From JANQEU01 sp965601455 (GTDB taxonomy: Bacteria > Bacteroidota > Bacteroidia > Cytophagales > Cyclobacteriaceae), in assembly GCA_965601455.1 (NCBI GenBank), contig OZ271831.1, forward strand, positions 3,782,001-3,846,000: 64,000 nt of DNA, in the 5' to 3' direction. The translations under genes were made by a program, and so were the position numbers. The notes under the pieces are model-generated. The model was not told the DNA's origin. It ran no database searches and saw only the letters and a program-made list of their open reading frames with translations. Shown one piece after another: positions 27,415-37,238 of the stretch; the stretch's first letter is position 1, and the number at the start of each line of letters is the position of its first letter.

Positions 27415-28431
27415 ATGTCGAAGATTCGACACACTCGAGTGATGCTTGTTTTTATGACAAGCGTCCTTCTGATCGCATGCACCGAAGATCTATTTTATGT
27501 TCCAGGATCAGTTCAAGCGGAAATGGAAAAAGCGATAGAAGAAGGATTTGACGGTATGATCGTGTATGTCAATCAAGGAGGTAAATCATCATTCTACAGT
27601 GCCGGATTTAACAATAGAGAAAACCAAACCCTCGCAGATCCTCATTCACTCTTCAAAATTGCAAGCATTAGCAAGCTTTATATCGCTGCAGCTACCGTAA
27701 GGCTTATCGAGAGGGGCCAATTATCTCTTGAAAGCACCTTGGCAGAACTCATTCCCGATGTTCAAGATAGAATCGCCAATTCCGATAAAATTACTTTAAA
27801 GATGATGCTTCAGCATAGAAGTGGCATTTTGGATTACAGTTTTGAATCGGAGGTTGAAGGAGAAACAGAAACTAATTACCTCTCGTTTGCGGCGCGGATT
27901 TACAACAAACCTGCAGATTTTAAACCTAACAAGAAGTACGGTTACTCTAATACAAACTTCTTATTACTTGGTACAATTATGGACAGGACATTAGGCTATT
28001 CTCATCATGATTACATACAAAATGAAATCCTACTGCCACTTGGCTTAACTAATACCTACAACATGTATAGCGAGACCGACTCAATAGAGGTCATGAGTGG
28101 ATACTTAAAAGGATGGGATCCTGATGTGAAATCGTGGGATTTCCCCCTTCCAGGCGGTTCAATGATTGCAACAGCAGAGGATGTGGGAATATTCTTACGG
28201 GCTTTGATCGATGGAACACTACTTACTGATGAAGAACAATCTATCTACTCTTCGGTCTACCCATATGAACACACCGGGTGGTTACCAGGTTACACAAGTA
28301 TTGCCCGTTATCATAGTGATATTGATGCTGTCATCGTACAGTTCGTAAATACCAGTGGAAAAGAGAGTTTCTGGATTCAACTGGAGAGGGTTTATAGCAG
28401 AATAGTACGGAGTGTGGAAAAGACGGATTAA
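27415..28431 (+). CDS. beta-lactamase-fold serine hydrolase, lipoprotein (paralogue A)
   Basis: A 338-residue hydrolase from the ATG at 27415; a TTG at 27391 is in frame but would overlap the previous gene and displace the signal. The lipobox is LIAC (cysteine 22). Catalytic SISK is at 84-87, YSN is in YSNTNFLLL, and the third motif is EHTGW. It is strikingly similar to the protein at 45434: in the last 51 aligned residues up to the shared SVE, 46 are identical. It lies between the MDR reductase and the barrel protein; the stop and the next start overlap as TAATG. Likely substrates are periplasmic D-amino-acid peptides or esters. Confidence 0.88.
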   Translation: MSKIRHTRVMLVFMTSVLLIACTEDLFYVPGSVQAEMEKAIEEGFDGMIVYVNQGGKSSFYSAGFNNRENQTLADPHSLFKIASISKLYIAAATVRLIERGQLSLESTLAELIPDVQDRIANSDKITLKMMLQHRSGILDYSFESEVEGETETNYLSFAARIYNKPADFKPNKKYGYSNTNFLLLGTIMDRTLGYSHHDYIQNEILLPLGLTNTYNMYSETDSIEVMSGYLKGWDPDVKSWDFPLPGGSMIATAEDVGIFLRALIDGTLLTDEEQSIYSSVYPYEHTGWLPGYTSIARYHSDIDAVIVQFVNTSGKESFWIQLERVYSRIVRSVEKTD

Positions 28432-29000
28432 TGTGTAGGAGAATCTTGAAATCGTACCTAATAGCCCCGCTCTTTGGATTAGTCCCCTTACTGAGTTTTG
28501 GGCAATCATCGGATTCCACGGGTGCGTTTGGGTTCGCTCTGAATTCCGGAATGAATGGAGAACTATATCCATATCGTATCGTTCCCAGTGTGGTTTATAG
28601 TATGAAGACCAGTCAGTTCGAACTTGGTCTTGGATTTAACCCATTTTATAGAGATAGCGAAAGGCTCCTAAGTAGTGAGTTTAACTACAAATACTTTCCA
28701 AACGCAACAGTCAATAAATTCAATCTGTATTTCCTGGTAAATTTCTCCTATATAAGGCGCTCACTTGAGTCCTTCTTTCCAACTACCTACAATTACCTCT
28801 TCGTCAATGGAGGCTATGGACTTGAAATCAGACAGGGACAAAACCTTTTTTGGGGAACCAATGTCAGTTACGGTGTATTCACTTTCAACAAAAAATCAGA
28901 AATCCCAGTAGAAGCATTTAGTAGTCAAAGGATTTTTGATGAGTTTGGGTCTAACCTAGCCTTCCAATTGAGTATTAGGTATCGGCTTAAATCAAAATGA
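28431..29000 (+). CDS. small outer-membrane beta-barrel-like protein of unknown function
   Basis: A 189-residue protein with a signal peptide (about 1-24, ending LLSFGQ). The mature part is made of alternating-residue strands: QFELGLGFNPF, EFNYKYFPNATVNKFNLYF, YLFVNGGYGLEIRQGQNLFW, and a last strand SNLAFQLSIRYRLKSK that ends in the aromatic-rich pattern of a barrel closing strand. About eight strands would fit. It overlaps the upstream serine hydrolase stop by one base (TAATG at 28429-28433), so translation is coupled. I cannot assign a family beyond an outer-membrane barrel. Confidence 0.6.
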   Translation: MCRRILKSYLIAPLFGLVPLLSFGQSSDSTGAFGFALNSGMNGELYPYRIVPSVVYSMKTSQFELGLGFNPFYRDSERLLSSEFNYKYFPNATVNKFNLYFLVNFSYIRRSLESFFPTTYNYLFVNGGYGLEIRQGQNLFWGTNVSYGVFTFNKKSEIPVEAFSSQRIFDEFGSNLAFQLSIRYRLKSK

Positions 29001-29117
29001 AAATAGGCATCAAAATAGATTTTCGGCGGTTCATGCATCCATCCTAAAAGTCAAAATCCAACACCCACTTTTGAAAGGAAGACTCGCCATGGAAATTTTT
29101 GGCAAAATCAAAGTAGC

Positions 29118-29588
29118 CTATTCGTTAACCATTTTCTCCCAGTTGATATCTGCTTTGTTTTTATACTCCTTTGGTGATAAGTTCCAGTCATCCTTAAGAT
29201 CACCCGTTAGCTTGGTCATCACATTGGATGTGAACAAAATCAATCTACCGTCTTGAATTTGCCACTGCGTAGGGTCAGGTGACATTCTGGTGCTACTTTC
29301 TGCAACCGCGTAAGAACACCAACCCCCGTATTCGGGTATATATTTTTCCGGGTCCGCTTCAAACGCCAATCTATTCTTTTCACTGTTGAAAGCATAGGTA
29401 ATACCCGCATATTCATATCGTTCAGTCTCACCCCCAATTCGAGGTTCTCCCTGCTCGAAATATGCTACTGGATCATACCCAGCCAGAGCCAGGCCATCAA
29501 GTGTGTATACGTCACTCGATTCATTGTCAGAATCCGGCCCACAAGAAAAAAATAAAAGAACCGGAAGTAGAAGAAGTATCTTTCTCAT
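29118..29588 (-). CDS. YHS-domain lipoprotein
   Basis: A 156-residue lipoprotein with lipobox LLFFSC at residues 11-16. The YHS-type domain follows: LAGYDPVAYFEQGEPRIG, YEYAGITYAFNSEKNRLAFEADPEKYIPEYGGWCSYAV. This is the form found in many Bacteroidota and proteobacterial exported YHS proteins, where a metal or heme ligand role has been suggested. It is monocistronic. Its upstream region (29589-29823) is shared with the divergent CocE hydrolase gene and contains strong inverted repeats. Confidence 0.85.
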   Translation of the reverse strand: MRKILLLLPVLLFFSCGPDSDNESSDVYTLDGLALAGYDPVAYFEQGEPRIGGETERYEYAGITYAFNSEKNRLAFEADPEKYIPEYGGWCSYAVAESSTRMSPDPTQWQIQDGRLILFTSNVMTKLTGDLKDDWNLSPKEYKNKADINWEKMVNE

Positions 29589-29644
29589 TTCAATTTATTT
29601 ATTCGTGAAATTCTGTTCGTTCTTCTCTAACGAATACGAGTATG

Positions 29645-29734
29645 GTACGACTGGTCATCTAAACGACACAACAACTTGAATTCAAAAATGTACTTAGTCG
29701 TACAGATGACTTCGCCCACCAATTAATTAGTGGG
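29645..29734. promoter_or_regulatory. interleaved inverted repeats and a 20-base near-perfect palindrome
   Basis: GTACGACT (29645-29652) pairs with AGTCGTAC (29696-29703), and GTCATCT (29654-29660) pairs with AGATGAC (29704-29710); the order A-B-A'-B' is pseudoknot-like. A palindrome of 20 bases centred on AATTAATT follows at 29715-29734 (CCCAC and GTGGG arms, one mismatched pair). The region lies between the divergent YHS and CocE genes, so it could hold operators or a structured leader. Confidence 0.5.
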
Positions 29735-29823
29735 TAATCATTATGACCATGATCCCTGAAGAAGAATGTGCATAATCCCTATTATTCCCTATCTTCCGTA
29801 CCTTGAAAAATCGGCCTTAAAAA

Positions 29824-31710
29824 ATGAAATCATTGACCTTCTATCTCGGATTATTTTTAACCAGTACCCTCCTATTTTCCCAAAGTATCAGGGAGAAGTT
29901 GGAAGAAATTGCCATTATCGACCAAAAGGTGATGATGCCCATGCGCGATGGAATTCGATTGGCTACTGATATCTATCGACCGAAAACAGATGAAAGGGTT
30001 CCAATTATCTTCTCAAGAACACCCTACAACTTCAATACCTGGGGTGATGGTGAAGAAAAAACACGGACATACGAAAGAGCACATGAAGCGGTAAGCCGGG
30101 GGTATGCCTATGTGGTTCAAAATGAAAGAGGACGTTACTTCTCCGAAGGTGAATGGGACATTCTCGGTGTGCCCCTCACGGATGGATACGATGCCTTCTC
30201 ATGGATGGCAGACCAGGATTGGGGTAATGGAAAAATCGGCACCTATGGTTGTTCGTCAACTGCAGAATGGCAGATGGCCGTTGCCGCACTAGATCACCCA
30301 TCCCATGCTGCGATGGTACCTATGGGTTTTGGAGCAGGAGTAGGAAAAGTTGGTGACTACCAGGAACAAGGTAACTGGTACCGAGGTGGTGTATTTCAGA
30401 TGCTATTTGCCGCCTGGTTATATGGTGTAGAACATGACAAGTTTAAGCCCCGGATCCCACCAGGCGCCACGCAGGAAGACCTAATCCGGATTTCGAGGTT
30501 TTATGACCTGGCTCCCGAAAACCCTAGGGTCGATGACATGCGGGAAGCCATGTCTCATTTACCGGTGCAGGACATGCTGGTCAACCTGGATGGTAAGCGA
30601 GAAATATTCGATAAAATGATCCGAAGGAAACCCAACGACTCGGCATGGTACGAGGGTGGGCTATATCATGATGATATGGAGATAAACAAACCCAGCTTCT
30701 GGTTTGTGTCTTGGTATGATGTCTCCGTCAGCCCTAATCTGGCGCTATTCAATCACATGCGCAACCACCCCAACCAGGAGGTTGCGGACAATCAATACCT
30801 TGTCATTGCCCCTACCCTTCACTGTGCGTACAAGCGAGCTACGGAAAATACGATAGTGGGAGAACGAAGCGTAGGTGATGCCACGCTGGATTACGATCGC
30901 CTGATCTACGGATGGTTTGACCATTGGTTGAAGCAACCAGATCCTGAGTTTATCGAAGAGCTACCAAGAATACAGTATTATGTGATGGGCAAAAACGAAT
31001 GGAGATCCACGGACACGTGGCCTCCACAAGAAGCTAGTCCTACCACGTTTTATCTTGATAGTGAAGGCAATGCAAATAGTCGATTTGGTGATGGTAAACT
31101 GTCATTATCACCTCCAAGCGAGCCAACAAAGGATGATTTTGTCTATGATCCCAATAACCCGGTAATCTCATATGGAGGGAATGTCTGCTGTACAGGAAAT
31201 GCCATTGAAGGTGGAGCATTTGATCAACAAGAGGTAGAAGAAAGAAACGATATACTGGTGTATACCTCTGAACCACTGACCGAGGGCATTGAGGTTTCAG
31301 GATTTATCGATATCTCATTATTTGTTTCATCCGATGTAAAAGACACCGACTTCACGGTAAAGCTCATCGATGTATACCCGGATGGTAGGGCATACAATCT
31401 TGACGAAACGATCCAACGAGCTCGCTATCGTGAAGGGTACGACAAAGAAGTGTTTATGGAAGACGGTGAAGTTTATCAAATCGATTTAACACCGCTTTCA
31501 ACCAGTAATTTTTTCGAGAAGGGTCACCGTATCAGGATTGAAGTCTCTAGCAGTAACTTCCCTCGTTTTGCCCGAAACCTAAATACGGGAGGGAACAATT
31601 TTGATGAGACCGAAGCGATTGTTGCCAATAATACGGTTCATCACTCAGAATCTTACCCTTCTCAGATCACACTACCTATCGTCGGAAAGTTGAAGATTGA
31701 GAAAAGGTAA
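29824..31710 (+). CDS. CocE/NonD-family (X-Pro dipeptidyl-peptidase S15) hydrolase
   Basis: A 628-residue exported hydrolase with a signal peptide (about 1-20, ending LLFSQS). The S15-type alpha/beta hydrolase core shows MRDGIRLATDIYRPKTDERVP, FSRTPYNFNTWGDGEEKT, the VVQNERGRYFSEGEW motif and the nucleophile elbow GTYGCSSTAEWQ. The C-terminal galactose-binding-like jelly roll (about 480-628) is typical, with SLFVSSDVKDTDFTVKLIDVYPDG. Members hydrolyse acylated amino acids, glutaryl amides or cocaine-type esters. The length is normal for CocE/NonD. It ends 17 bases before a perfect bidirectional terminator. Confidence 0.88.
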   Translation: MKSLTFYLGLFLTSTLLFSQSIREKLEEIAIIDQKVMMPMRDGIRLATDIYRPKTDERVPIIFSRTPYNFNTWGDGEEKTRTYERAHEAVSRGYAYVVQNERGRYFSEGEWDILGVPLTDGYDAFSWMADQDWGNGKIGTYGCSSTAEWQMAVAALDHPSHAAMVPMGFGAGVGKVGDYQEQGNWYRGGVFQMLFAAWLYGVEHDKFKPRIPPGATQEDLIRISRFYDLAPENPRVDDMREAMSHLPVQDMLVNLDGKREIFDKMIRRKPNDSAWYEGGLYHDDMEINKPSFWFVSWYDVSVSPNLALFNHMRNHPNQEVADNQYLVIAPTLHCAYKRATENTIVGERSVGDATLDYDRLIYGWFDHWLKQPDPEFIEELPRIQYYVMGKNEWRSTDTWPPQEASPTTFYLDSEGNANSRFGDGKLSLSPPSEPTKDDFVYDPNNPVISYGGNVCCTGNAIEGGAFDQQEVEERNDILVYTSEPLTEGIEVSGFIDISLFVSSDVKDTDFTVKLIDVYPDGRAYNLDETIQRARYREGYDKEVFMEDGEVYQIDLTPLSTSNFFEKGHRIRIEVSSSNFPRFARNLNTGGNNFDETEAIVANNTVHHSESYPSQITLPIVGKLKIEKR

Positions 31711-31727
31711 CATCACTCATTGATTAC

Positions 31728-31760
31728 AAAAAAAGGCTTCGAGTGGTCGAAGCCTTTTTT
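31728..31760. terminator. bidirectional Rho-independent terminator
   Basis: AAAAAAGGCTTCGA and TCGAAGCCTTTTTT form a perfect stem around the loop GTGG (31743-31746), with A and T runs in the arms. It separates the CocE gene from the convergent RND permease gene. Confidence 0.92.
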
Positions 31761-31775
31761 ATCTCTATTCTGTTT

Positions 31776-34700
31776 TTAAGCCGTTACAGACTGAGCCGTG
31801 CGTTCCCTAGTGAACCACTGGTAAAGAACCGGCACAAGCAGCAAGGTCAACAAAGTTGATGATATCATTCCGCCGATGATGGTCCAACCCAATGGAGACC
31901 ACAGGTTGGTAGCCTGAAAAGTCAATGGAACCAAACCAAGAATAGTAGTCATTGTTGTCAGCAAAATGGGTGTAAACCTGGTTTTCGAAGATTGGATGAT
32001 CGCTTCGGTCTTGCTCATTCCAGATTCCATTAGCCTATTCGTATAGTCTACCAGGATAATTGAATTATTGACCACGATTCCAACCAGGCTTATGAACCCA
32101 ACAAAGGCAAAGAAAGAAAACGACCACCCTGTTAGGAACAAGGCAATAAACGATCCTGAGATTGCCAGCGGAATGGAAACAAAAACGATCAATGGCTGAG
32201 CAAAAGATCGGAACTGCAAAACAAGAATCGCAAAGATTCCTAGCATAGCAAGTACGAGTAGCAGACCCAAATCCCCAAATGACTCCTGCTGGCTTTCATA
32301 CTCACCCCCAACCTGGTACGTAACACCCTCCGGCCATTCAATTTTATCCAACTTTGCTATAATATTCTCTGTCACAGCCACGGCCTGATCTAGATTCAAA
32401 ACCGAGGCAGTTATACTCGTGCTTCTCTCCGTATCATAGTGTCTGATCTCAGGAATGGCAGATTGAAATTTAAGTTGGGCCAGGTGATTGAAGGGTACCA
32501 ACTGTCCTGTCCTGCTAGCGAATTGTAATCTGGATAGCTCAGTAATTCTATCCTCCTCCAAATTGGCTTTGACTACCAAATCATATTCTTCCTGCTGCAG
32601 GGTCAAGTCATCCACCAACAGACCAGTTACCCCCGCTCGGATGACCTGATCCATCCCAATTACAGGAACAGCCATCATCCCGGCCTTATCTATATCAACC
32701 GCTACTTTCAAATCGGTTTTCTGATTGCTCAAGGGATTAAATACATCTATAACACCTTCCGTTTTAGTGATAGCCAGTTCAACTTCCGAAGATACGAGCT
32801 GCATGGACCCCAGGTCATCACTAAGCAAGCGTATCTCGATGGGAGCTTCAACAGGAGGACCATTTTTCAACTCCTGGAAGGTGATCCGTGCATCCGGATA
32901 TTCGTTAAAGCTCAGTCGAAGTTTTTCAAGAGACTGATAGAAGGTCTGGGGCTCCCAGGCTTCAAAATTGATTAGAAGCTGTCCGTGGTACTTCTTATAG
33001 TTTTCGCCTACCCTATTGTAATAAATAGTTGGATTTCCGTGACCGACATTTGAAGTGTACGAGCTTACAAAAGCCATAGTATCTAAGATTCCTTCCGCAT
33101 ATCTCACTGCCTTGTCGGTTCGATCCAGGCTACTCCCACGAGGTGTTTCCACTTCGACGAGAAGGAGCGGTTTATCGGCCGTTGGAAAGAAGCTTACGCC
33201 AATGCTTGGGAAGAGAGACAGACTACCAAAAAGTAGAAGCACGCCACCAACCAGCACCACCGCTCCTCTTTTAAGAGCAAACTTCAAAGTTGGAAGGTAA
33301 ACGCGTTCAATCAGCTTACTAATCCATCCCTGGACCAGAATCGGTTTTTCATTTTTCGGCTTTTTTAGCATCCGCCCTGCAACCAGGGGTGTAAATGTCA
33401 TGGCCAGTACCAGCGAGATCAGCAACACAAAAATCACAGTAAGCGGCAAGGATCGAAGAAATTCACCAGGTCCACTATTGAGAAAAACCAGCGGAAGGAA
33501 AGCGAAAAGAGTTGTGGCTGTAGAGCTAATGATTGCAAAACCGACTTCCGATGTTCCTTTCACAGCGGCCTCTTTGATACTCATTCCTTCTCTAATTAAC
33601 CGCTGGATATTCTCTACCACAACAATCCCGTTATCGACCAATAGGCCCAGGGCAATTACTAATGCGGCAATGGAGATTTGCTGAAGGGCGTATCCATTGA
33701 TATCCAGCAGGCCAATTCCGATGATTATCGAAAGCGGAATGACCATCATTATGATCACGGAAGGTCTCCAGCCTAACAGGAGTAGGATGATTAATCCGAC
33801 CAGCAAAACTCCTTGAATCAGATTATTACTAAAGTCGCTGATCCGGTTCGAAACCGCTGGTGCTTGTTCAAAAACAGATACCAACTCATAATCTTCGGGC
33901 ATTTGTTGCCTTAGCTCATCTAAAGTCAGATTGATCGATTCTCCTGTCTGAACAATATTATTTCCATCTGATTGGGTAATGGTCAAAAAGATGGCTCTTT
34001 CACCATTGTATCGACCAATCCAATTGTCTTCCTTATAGGCAAAGTTTACGGTCGCTATATCCTTCAATTTTACCAAATGATCATCGGATGCTGCGACAAC
34101 CAACTCCTCTATATCTGAAAGAGATGAGTAACTACCAGATGCTAATACGCTGAAAGAGTTTTGATCCGACTTGATGGTTCCTCCGGGTATGTTCACATTT
34201 TGTGACACCAAAACTTGCTGCAATTGGTCCATTGATATGAAGTAGGCTGCCATTCGGTCAAGATCCACACGAACCTCAAGTTCTTCCTCCGGTAAAGCCA
34301 ATATCGATACTTCATTCACTCCCGACAGCTTCTCAATTTCATCTTGTATCGCTTCGGCCTCATCTTTCATTTCACGAAAGGTTCGTTCGGTACTCAACAA
34401 AGCCAATTGATGAATGCTGACAGATTTATTTGGTTCGAATTTTCGTATTTGGAGATCATACATCTCGTCAGGTAAAGTCGGCTCAATCGCTTTAACCTCC
34501 CGGATGATCTCGTCGTATTTATCATCTACATCAATACCGAAAGTCGCTTCAACCTGGATGATTGTTAACCCTTCTTCGATAACGGTTATGATGTGATCAA
34601 TGTCATCCAATTTATCCAGTTCATCTTCTAATGGATTTACAATTAGCTCCTCCATGTCCTCCGGTGAAGTACCTGGATAAACGGCTACGATAGTGTAGAA

Positions 34701-34829
34701 CGGAAACTTGGGATTTGGATCTTCACTCCTGGGCATCTGCATAATTGAGGAGATGCCTATAAAAGTGGCCATGACTATCAGTATAAGTACAAACTGATAG
34801 TTCTTTATGGATAATTCGGGTAGTTTCAT
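31776..34829 (-). CDS. RND efflux transporter permease (HAE-1/AcrB-like)
   Basis: A 1017-residue inner-membrane proton antiporter with the usual duplicated plan: helix 1 (FVLILIVMATFIGISSI), a large periplasmic pump domain, helices 2-7, then the same again. The relay helix reads GLLVDNGIVVVEN, so the second acidic residue of the AcrB Asp-Asp pair is Asn. The matching helix in the second half reads GIVVNNSIILVDYTN, without the AcrB lysine. Both features are common in the Bacteroidota branch. It is the last gene of the tetR-tolC-adaptor-RND unit, 6 bases after the adaptor gene. The substrate is not predictable; bile-salt, dye or antibiotic export are family possibilities. Confidence 0.92.
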   Translation of the reverse strand: MKLPELSIKNYQFVLILIVMATFIGISSIMQMPRSEDPNPKFPFYTIVAVYPGTSPEDMEELIVNPLEDELDKLDDIDHIITVIEEGLTIIQVEATFGIDVDDKYDEIIREVKAIEPTLPDEMYDLQIRKFEPNKSVSIHQLALLSTERTFREMKDEAEAIQDEIEKLSGVNEVSILALPEEELEVRVDLDRMAAYFISMDQLQQVLVSQNVNIPGGTIKSDQNSFSVLASGSYSSLSDIEELVVAASDDHLVKLKDIATVNFAYKEDNWIGRYNGERAIFLTITQSDGNNIVQTGESINLTLDELRQQMPEDYELVSVFEQAPAVSNRISDFSNNLIQGVLLVGLIILLLLGWRPSVIIMMVIPLSIIIGIGLLDINGYALQQISIAALVIALGLLVDNGIVVVENIQRLIREGMSIKEAAVKGTSEVGFAIISSTATTLFAFLPLVFLNSGPGEFLRSLPLTVIFVLLISLVLAMTFTPLVAGRMLKKPKNEKPILVQGWISKLIERVYLPTLKFALKRGAVVLVGGVLLLFGSLSLFPSIGVSFFPTADKPLLLVEVETPRGSSLDRTDKAVRYAEGILDTMAFVSSYTSNVGHGNPTIYYNRVGENYKKYHGQLLINFEAWEPQTFYQSLEKLRLSFNEYPDARITFQELKNGPPVEAPIEIRLLSDDLGSMQLVSSEVELAITKTEGVIDVFNPLSNQKTDLKVAVDIDKAGMMAVPVIGMDQVIRAGVTGLLVDDLTLQQEEYDLVVKANLEEDRITELSRLQFASRTGQLVPFNHLAQLKFQSAIPEIRHYDTERSTSITASVLNLDQAVAVTENIIAKLDKIEWPEGVTYQVGGEYESQQESFGDLGLLLVLAMLGIFAILVLQFRSFAQPLIVFVSIPLAISGSFIALFLTGWSFSFFAFVGFISLVGIVVNNSIILVDYTNRLMESGMSKTEAIIQSSKTRFTPILLTTMTTILGLVPLTFQATNLWSPLGWTIIGGMISSTLLTLLLVPVLYQWFTRERTAQSVTA

Positions 34830-34835
34830 CTTCGA

Positions 34836-35864
34836 TTATTTTAAAGCTTCAAAAGAATCTCCAACTCGTAGGTAGTCGGCGCCTTCCGTTAATACACTCA
34901 TTGATTCGGTGTCCGAAGCTGTTACCGTAAAGAAATCGTCTCCAATCACCTCTGGTTTTAACTGACGGGCCGATACTTTGTCCTTTACCGGTTCAAAAAC
35001 AACCACCTCTTCACCAACTACCTGTCGAATAGCCTGGATAGGTACTTTGAAGTATGGCTGTACGGTTGTTGGAAGTATTTTGGCTCTTGCGAAAAATCCA
35101 CTTCTTAGTGTTCGTGGATTCTGGGAAATGGCCAATTCCACTTCAAATGTTCCTGTCACAGGATGTCCATTTGCAGCAATTTTCGAGATGGTTGCTTCAA
35201 ATGGCACATTTGGATAGGCATCCATTTGAACCTCAGCAGGATCTCCTAAACTGACTTTCACAACATCGCGGTCACTAAGCGTGACTCTTATGACCTTACC
35301 GGCGTTGGTTTCCAATGTGAAAACGGGTGTGCCCGGATTGATGAGCTCTCCAGCCTCCACATATTTCTTCAGAATACGTCCATTGAAAGGCACGATAATC
35401 TGGCTGTAGGATCTGTTAAACTCAGCAATTGCCAATGCTGATTGGGCTACCTGTAACCCGGTTTCCAGATCCTGTACGGCCTGCAACGTGGCAGCTGAAT
35501 CCGCTCTTAAATTTTCAAACCGATTCAGATCTCTTTCCAGCTTTTCGACCTGTGCGGATGCCTGATCCACCTGAGCATCAATTTCCGATAGGAATAGACT
35601 GGCAAGTACCTGTCCTTCCTTTACGTAATCTCCTTCATCGACAGAGATCTCTGCGATTACTCCTCCGATTTTGAAGGAAAGGTTGACTTCTTCTAAAGGT
35701 GCAAGTTTACCTGAAGTAAGAATCGGCAAAGGATCCGTGATAGGTTCTAAGGCCACTGTCCTGGCCTTTTTTGTTATTTGAACGTCGGATTGCTCCGTCA
35801 CATATTCGGGTTTGCAAGCCATCACACCCAGTGCGATTACTGCTATTTTCCAATTAATTTCCAT
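34836..35864 (-). CDS. RND efflux periplasmic adaptor (membrane fusion) lipoprotein
   Basis: A 342-residue adaptor from the ATG at 35864, which gives a short lipoprotein signal (MEINWKIAVIALGVMAC, acylated cysteine 17) and leaves a 7-base gap after the tolC gene; the longer frame from 35915 would overlap that gene. It contains the beta-barrel/lipoyl segments (LSFKIGGVIAEISVDEGDYV), a coiled-coil hairpin (about 95-150) and the second lipoyl half IIVPFNGRILKKYVEAGE. It connects the RND pump with the outer-membrane channel in the periplasm. Same operon as the TolC-type and RND genes. Confidence 0.9.
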   Translation of the reverse strand: MEINWKIAVIALGVMACKPEYVTEQSDVQITKKARTVALEPITDPLPILTSGKLAPLEEVNLSFKIGGVIAEISVDEGDYVKEGQVLASLFLSEIDAQVDQASAQVEKLERDLNRFENLRADSAATLQAVQDLETGLQVAQSALAIAEFNRSYSQIIVPFNGRILKKYVEAGELINPGTPVFTLETNAGKVIRVTLSDRDVVKVSLGDPAEVQMDAYPNVPFEATISKIAANGHPVTGTFEVELAISQNPRTLRSGFFARAKILPTTVQPYFKVPIQAIRQVVGEEVVVFEPVKDKVSARQLKPEVIGDDFFTVTASDTESMSVLTEGADYLRVGDSFEALK

Positions 35865-35871
35865 TGTACGA

Positions 35872-37212
35872 TTATTTGATTGCTCTTGCACGATCCCATG
35901 ATGCTTTTCGTGCAAGCAATTGATATTTTGATATGTTAAATGCGATTTGTTCCTGAAGTAGACTGGTCTGTGCTTCAGTCCATTCGATCAAGAGTGCCTG
36001 GTTTTGGCGGTACTTTCTCGATGTTATGTCGAAGTATGACGAAGCCGCCTGTACAGCTTTTTCTCTTGCCATCATCTGCTGGCTTGCTGCCTGATAAGCA
36101 GCTGCCGTATTGACCTCCTCGAGCTCAATACTCCTTCTTAATTGAGCAAGTTGACTATCGACAATATAGGCATCTACCTGTGCCTGTTGGTTGGCATACT
36201 TCTTTCTTCCACCTGAGAAGATATTCCAGGAAAGACTAAAATTGATTAACCAGTAATCTTGTTGGTCATCGAAGGTGTAATCAAATCCCTGGTATCCTAC
36301 ATCCGCTACAGCATTGATTGACGGCAAGAATTGATTACCATTTGTCCTTCTCACATTAAGTTTCTGAGCAGATTTTGCTGCCAGCAATTGTAAGGTTTCA
36401 GGTCTTTGTTCTTTGTAAATGACATCTGCTATCGACTCATCAGTAGCGGTCTCTATGAGCGTATCATCTACTTCGATGGCTGTTTCTGACGGACGGTCAA
36501 GTAGAAAGTTGAAATAGGCTTGCGACGAAATTACCTGTGAATAGGCTTGTGCCCGGTCGGCAACAAGCTGCTGCAACTGATACTCGGATCGATATAATTC
36601 ATCCCTCGTTACCAGATCTTGCCTGACCCTACTTTCATTGAAGGATACCAGGGTTCTTACGGCTTCAATATTTGCTTCAAGAATTTCCACCTGTTCATTT
36701 GACATCAAGTAGTTGTAATAGGCATGCTTTACTTCTTCAATTAGGTCCAGTTCCTGAATAGCTACCGCCTGACTTGCAGCCTCACTTAGCTCCTCCTGTA
36801 TCTTCTTACCGTAATAGATATCATAGTTGAAAACCGGTTGAATCAGTCTTACCCTTGTATCATGAAATCGATTGGGTAGAAACTGCTCATTTACGTTCTC
36901 AATGGTTGGAAACTGATCGGATTCCGTCAGCTGATTAAGGGTATTGTACACTGGATTGAGTAAGTCCCCGACCGGAAACTGAATCAATCGTCCCCCATCA
37001 GCAAGCGTATAACTGGCTTCAAAGGCCACACTCGGCATATACAGCGCTATAGCTTCCTTTAATTTGGATTGCTGCTTTTGCAGCTCCAGCTGCGTGAGCT
37101 TCCTCTCCTGGTTTTGACTTAATGCCTCCTGGATGTAGCCTTCCAGGATCGGCTGAGCTGACAAGCAACCGCTCACCAGTAAAAGTCCTGATATGATAAT
37201 TGATTTAAACAT
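35872..37212 (-). CDS. TolC-family outer-membrane efflux channel
   Basis: A 446-residue outer-membrane factor with signal peptide MFKSIIISGLLLVSGCLS (it may be a lipoprotein, cysteine 16). The two long coiled-coil repeats are visible, with Q-rich heptads in LTQLELQKQQSKLKEAIALY and YANQQAQVDAYIVDSQLAQL. The conserved Bacteroidota segment WNIFSGGRKKYANQ precedes the last helices. It precedes the adaptor by 7 bases and is the first structural gene of the efflux operon. A palindrome at 37239-37255 lies 27 bases before its ATG. Confidence 0.88.
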   Translation of the reverse strand: MFKSIIISGLLLVSGCLSAQPILEGYIQEALSQNQERKLTQLELQKQQSKLKEAIALYMPSVAFEASYTLADGGRLIQFPVGDLLNPVYNTLNQLTESDQFPTIENVNEQFLPNRFHDTRVRLIQPVFNYDIYYGKKIQEELSEAASQAVAIQELDLIEEVKHAYYNYLMSNEQVEILEANIEAVRTLVSFNESRVRQDLVTRDELYRSEYQLQQLVADRAQAYSQVISSQAYFNFLLDRPSETAIEVDDTLIETATDESIADVIYKEQRPETLQLLAAKSAQKLNVRRTNGNQFLPSINAVADVGYQGFDYTFDDQQDYWLINFSLSWNIFSGGRKKYANQQAQVDAYIVDSQLAQLRRSIELEEVNTAAAYQAASQQMMAREKAVQAASSYFDITSRKYRQNQALLIEWTEAQTSLLQEQIAFNISKYQLLARKASWDRARAIK

Positions 37213-37238
37213 CTTCGTATTAATTACATTGTATTTTT

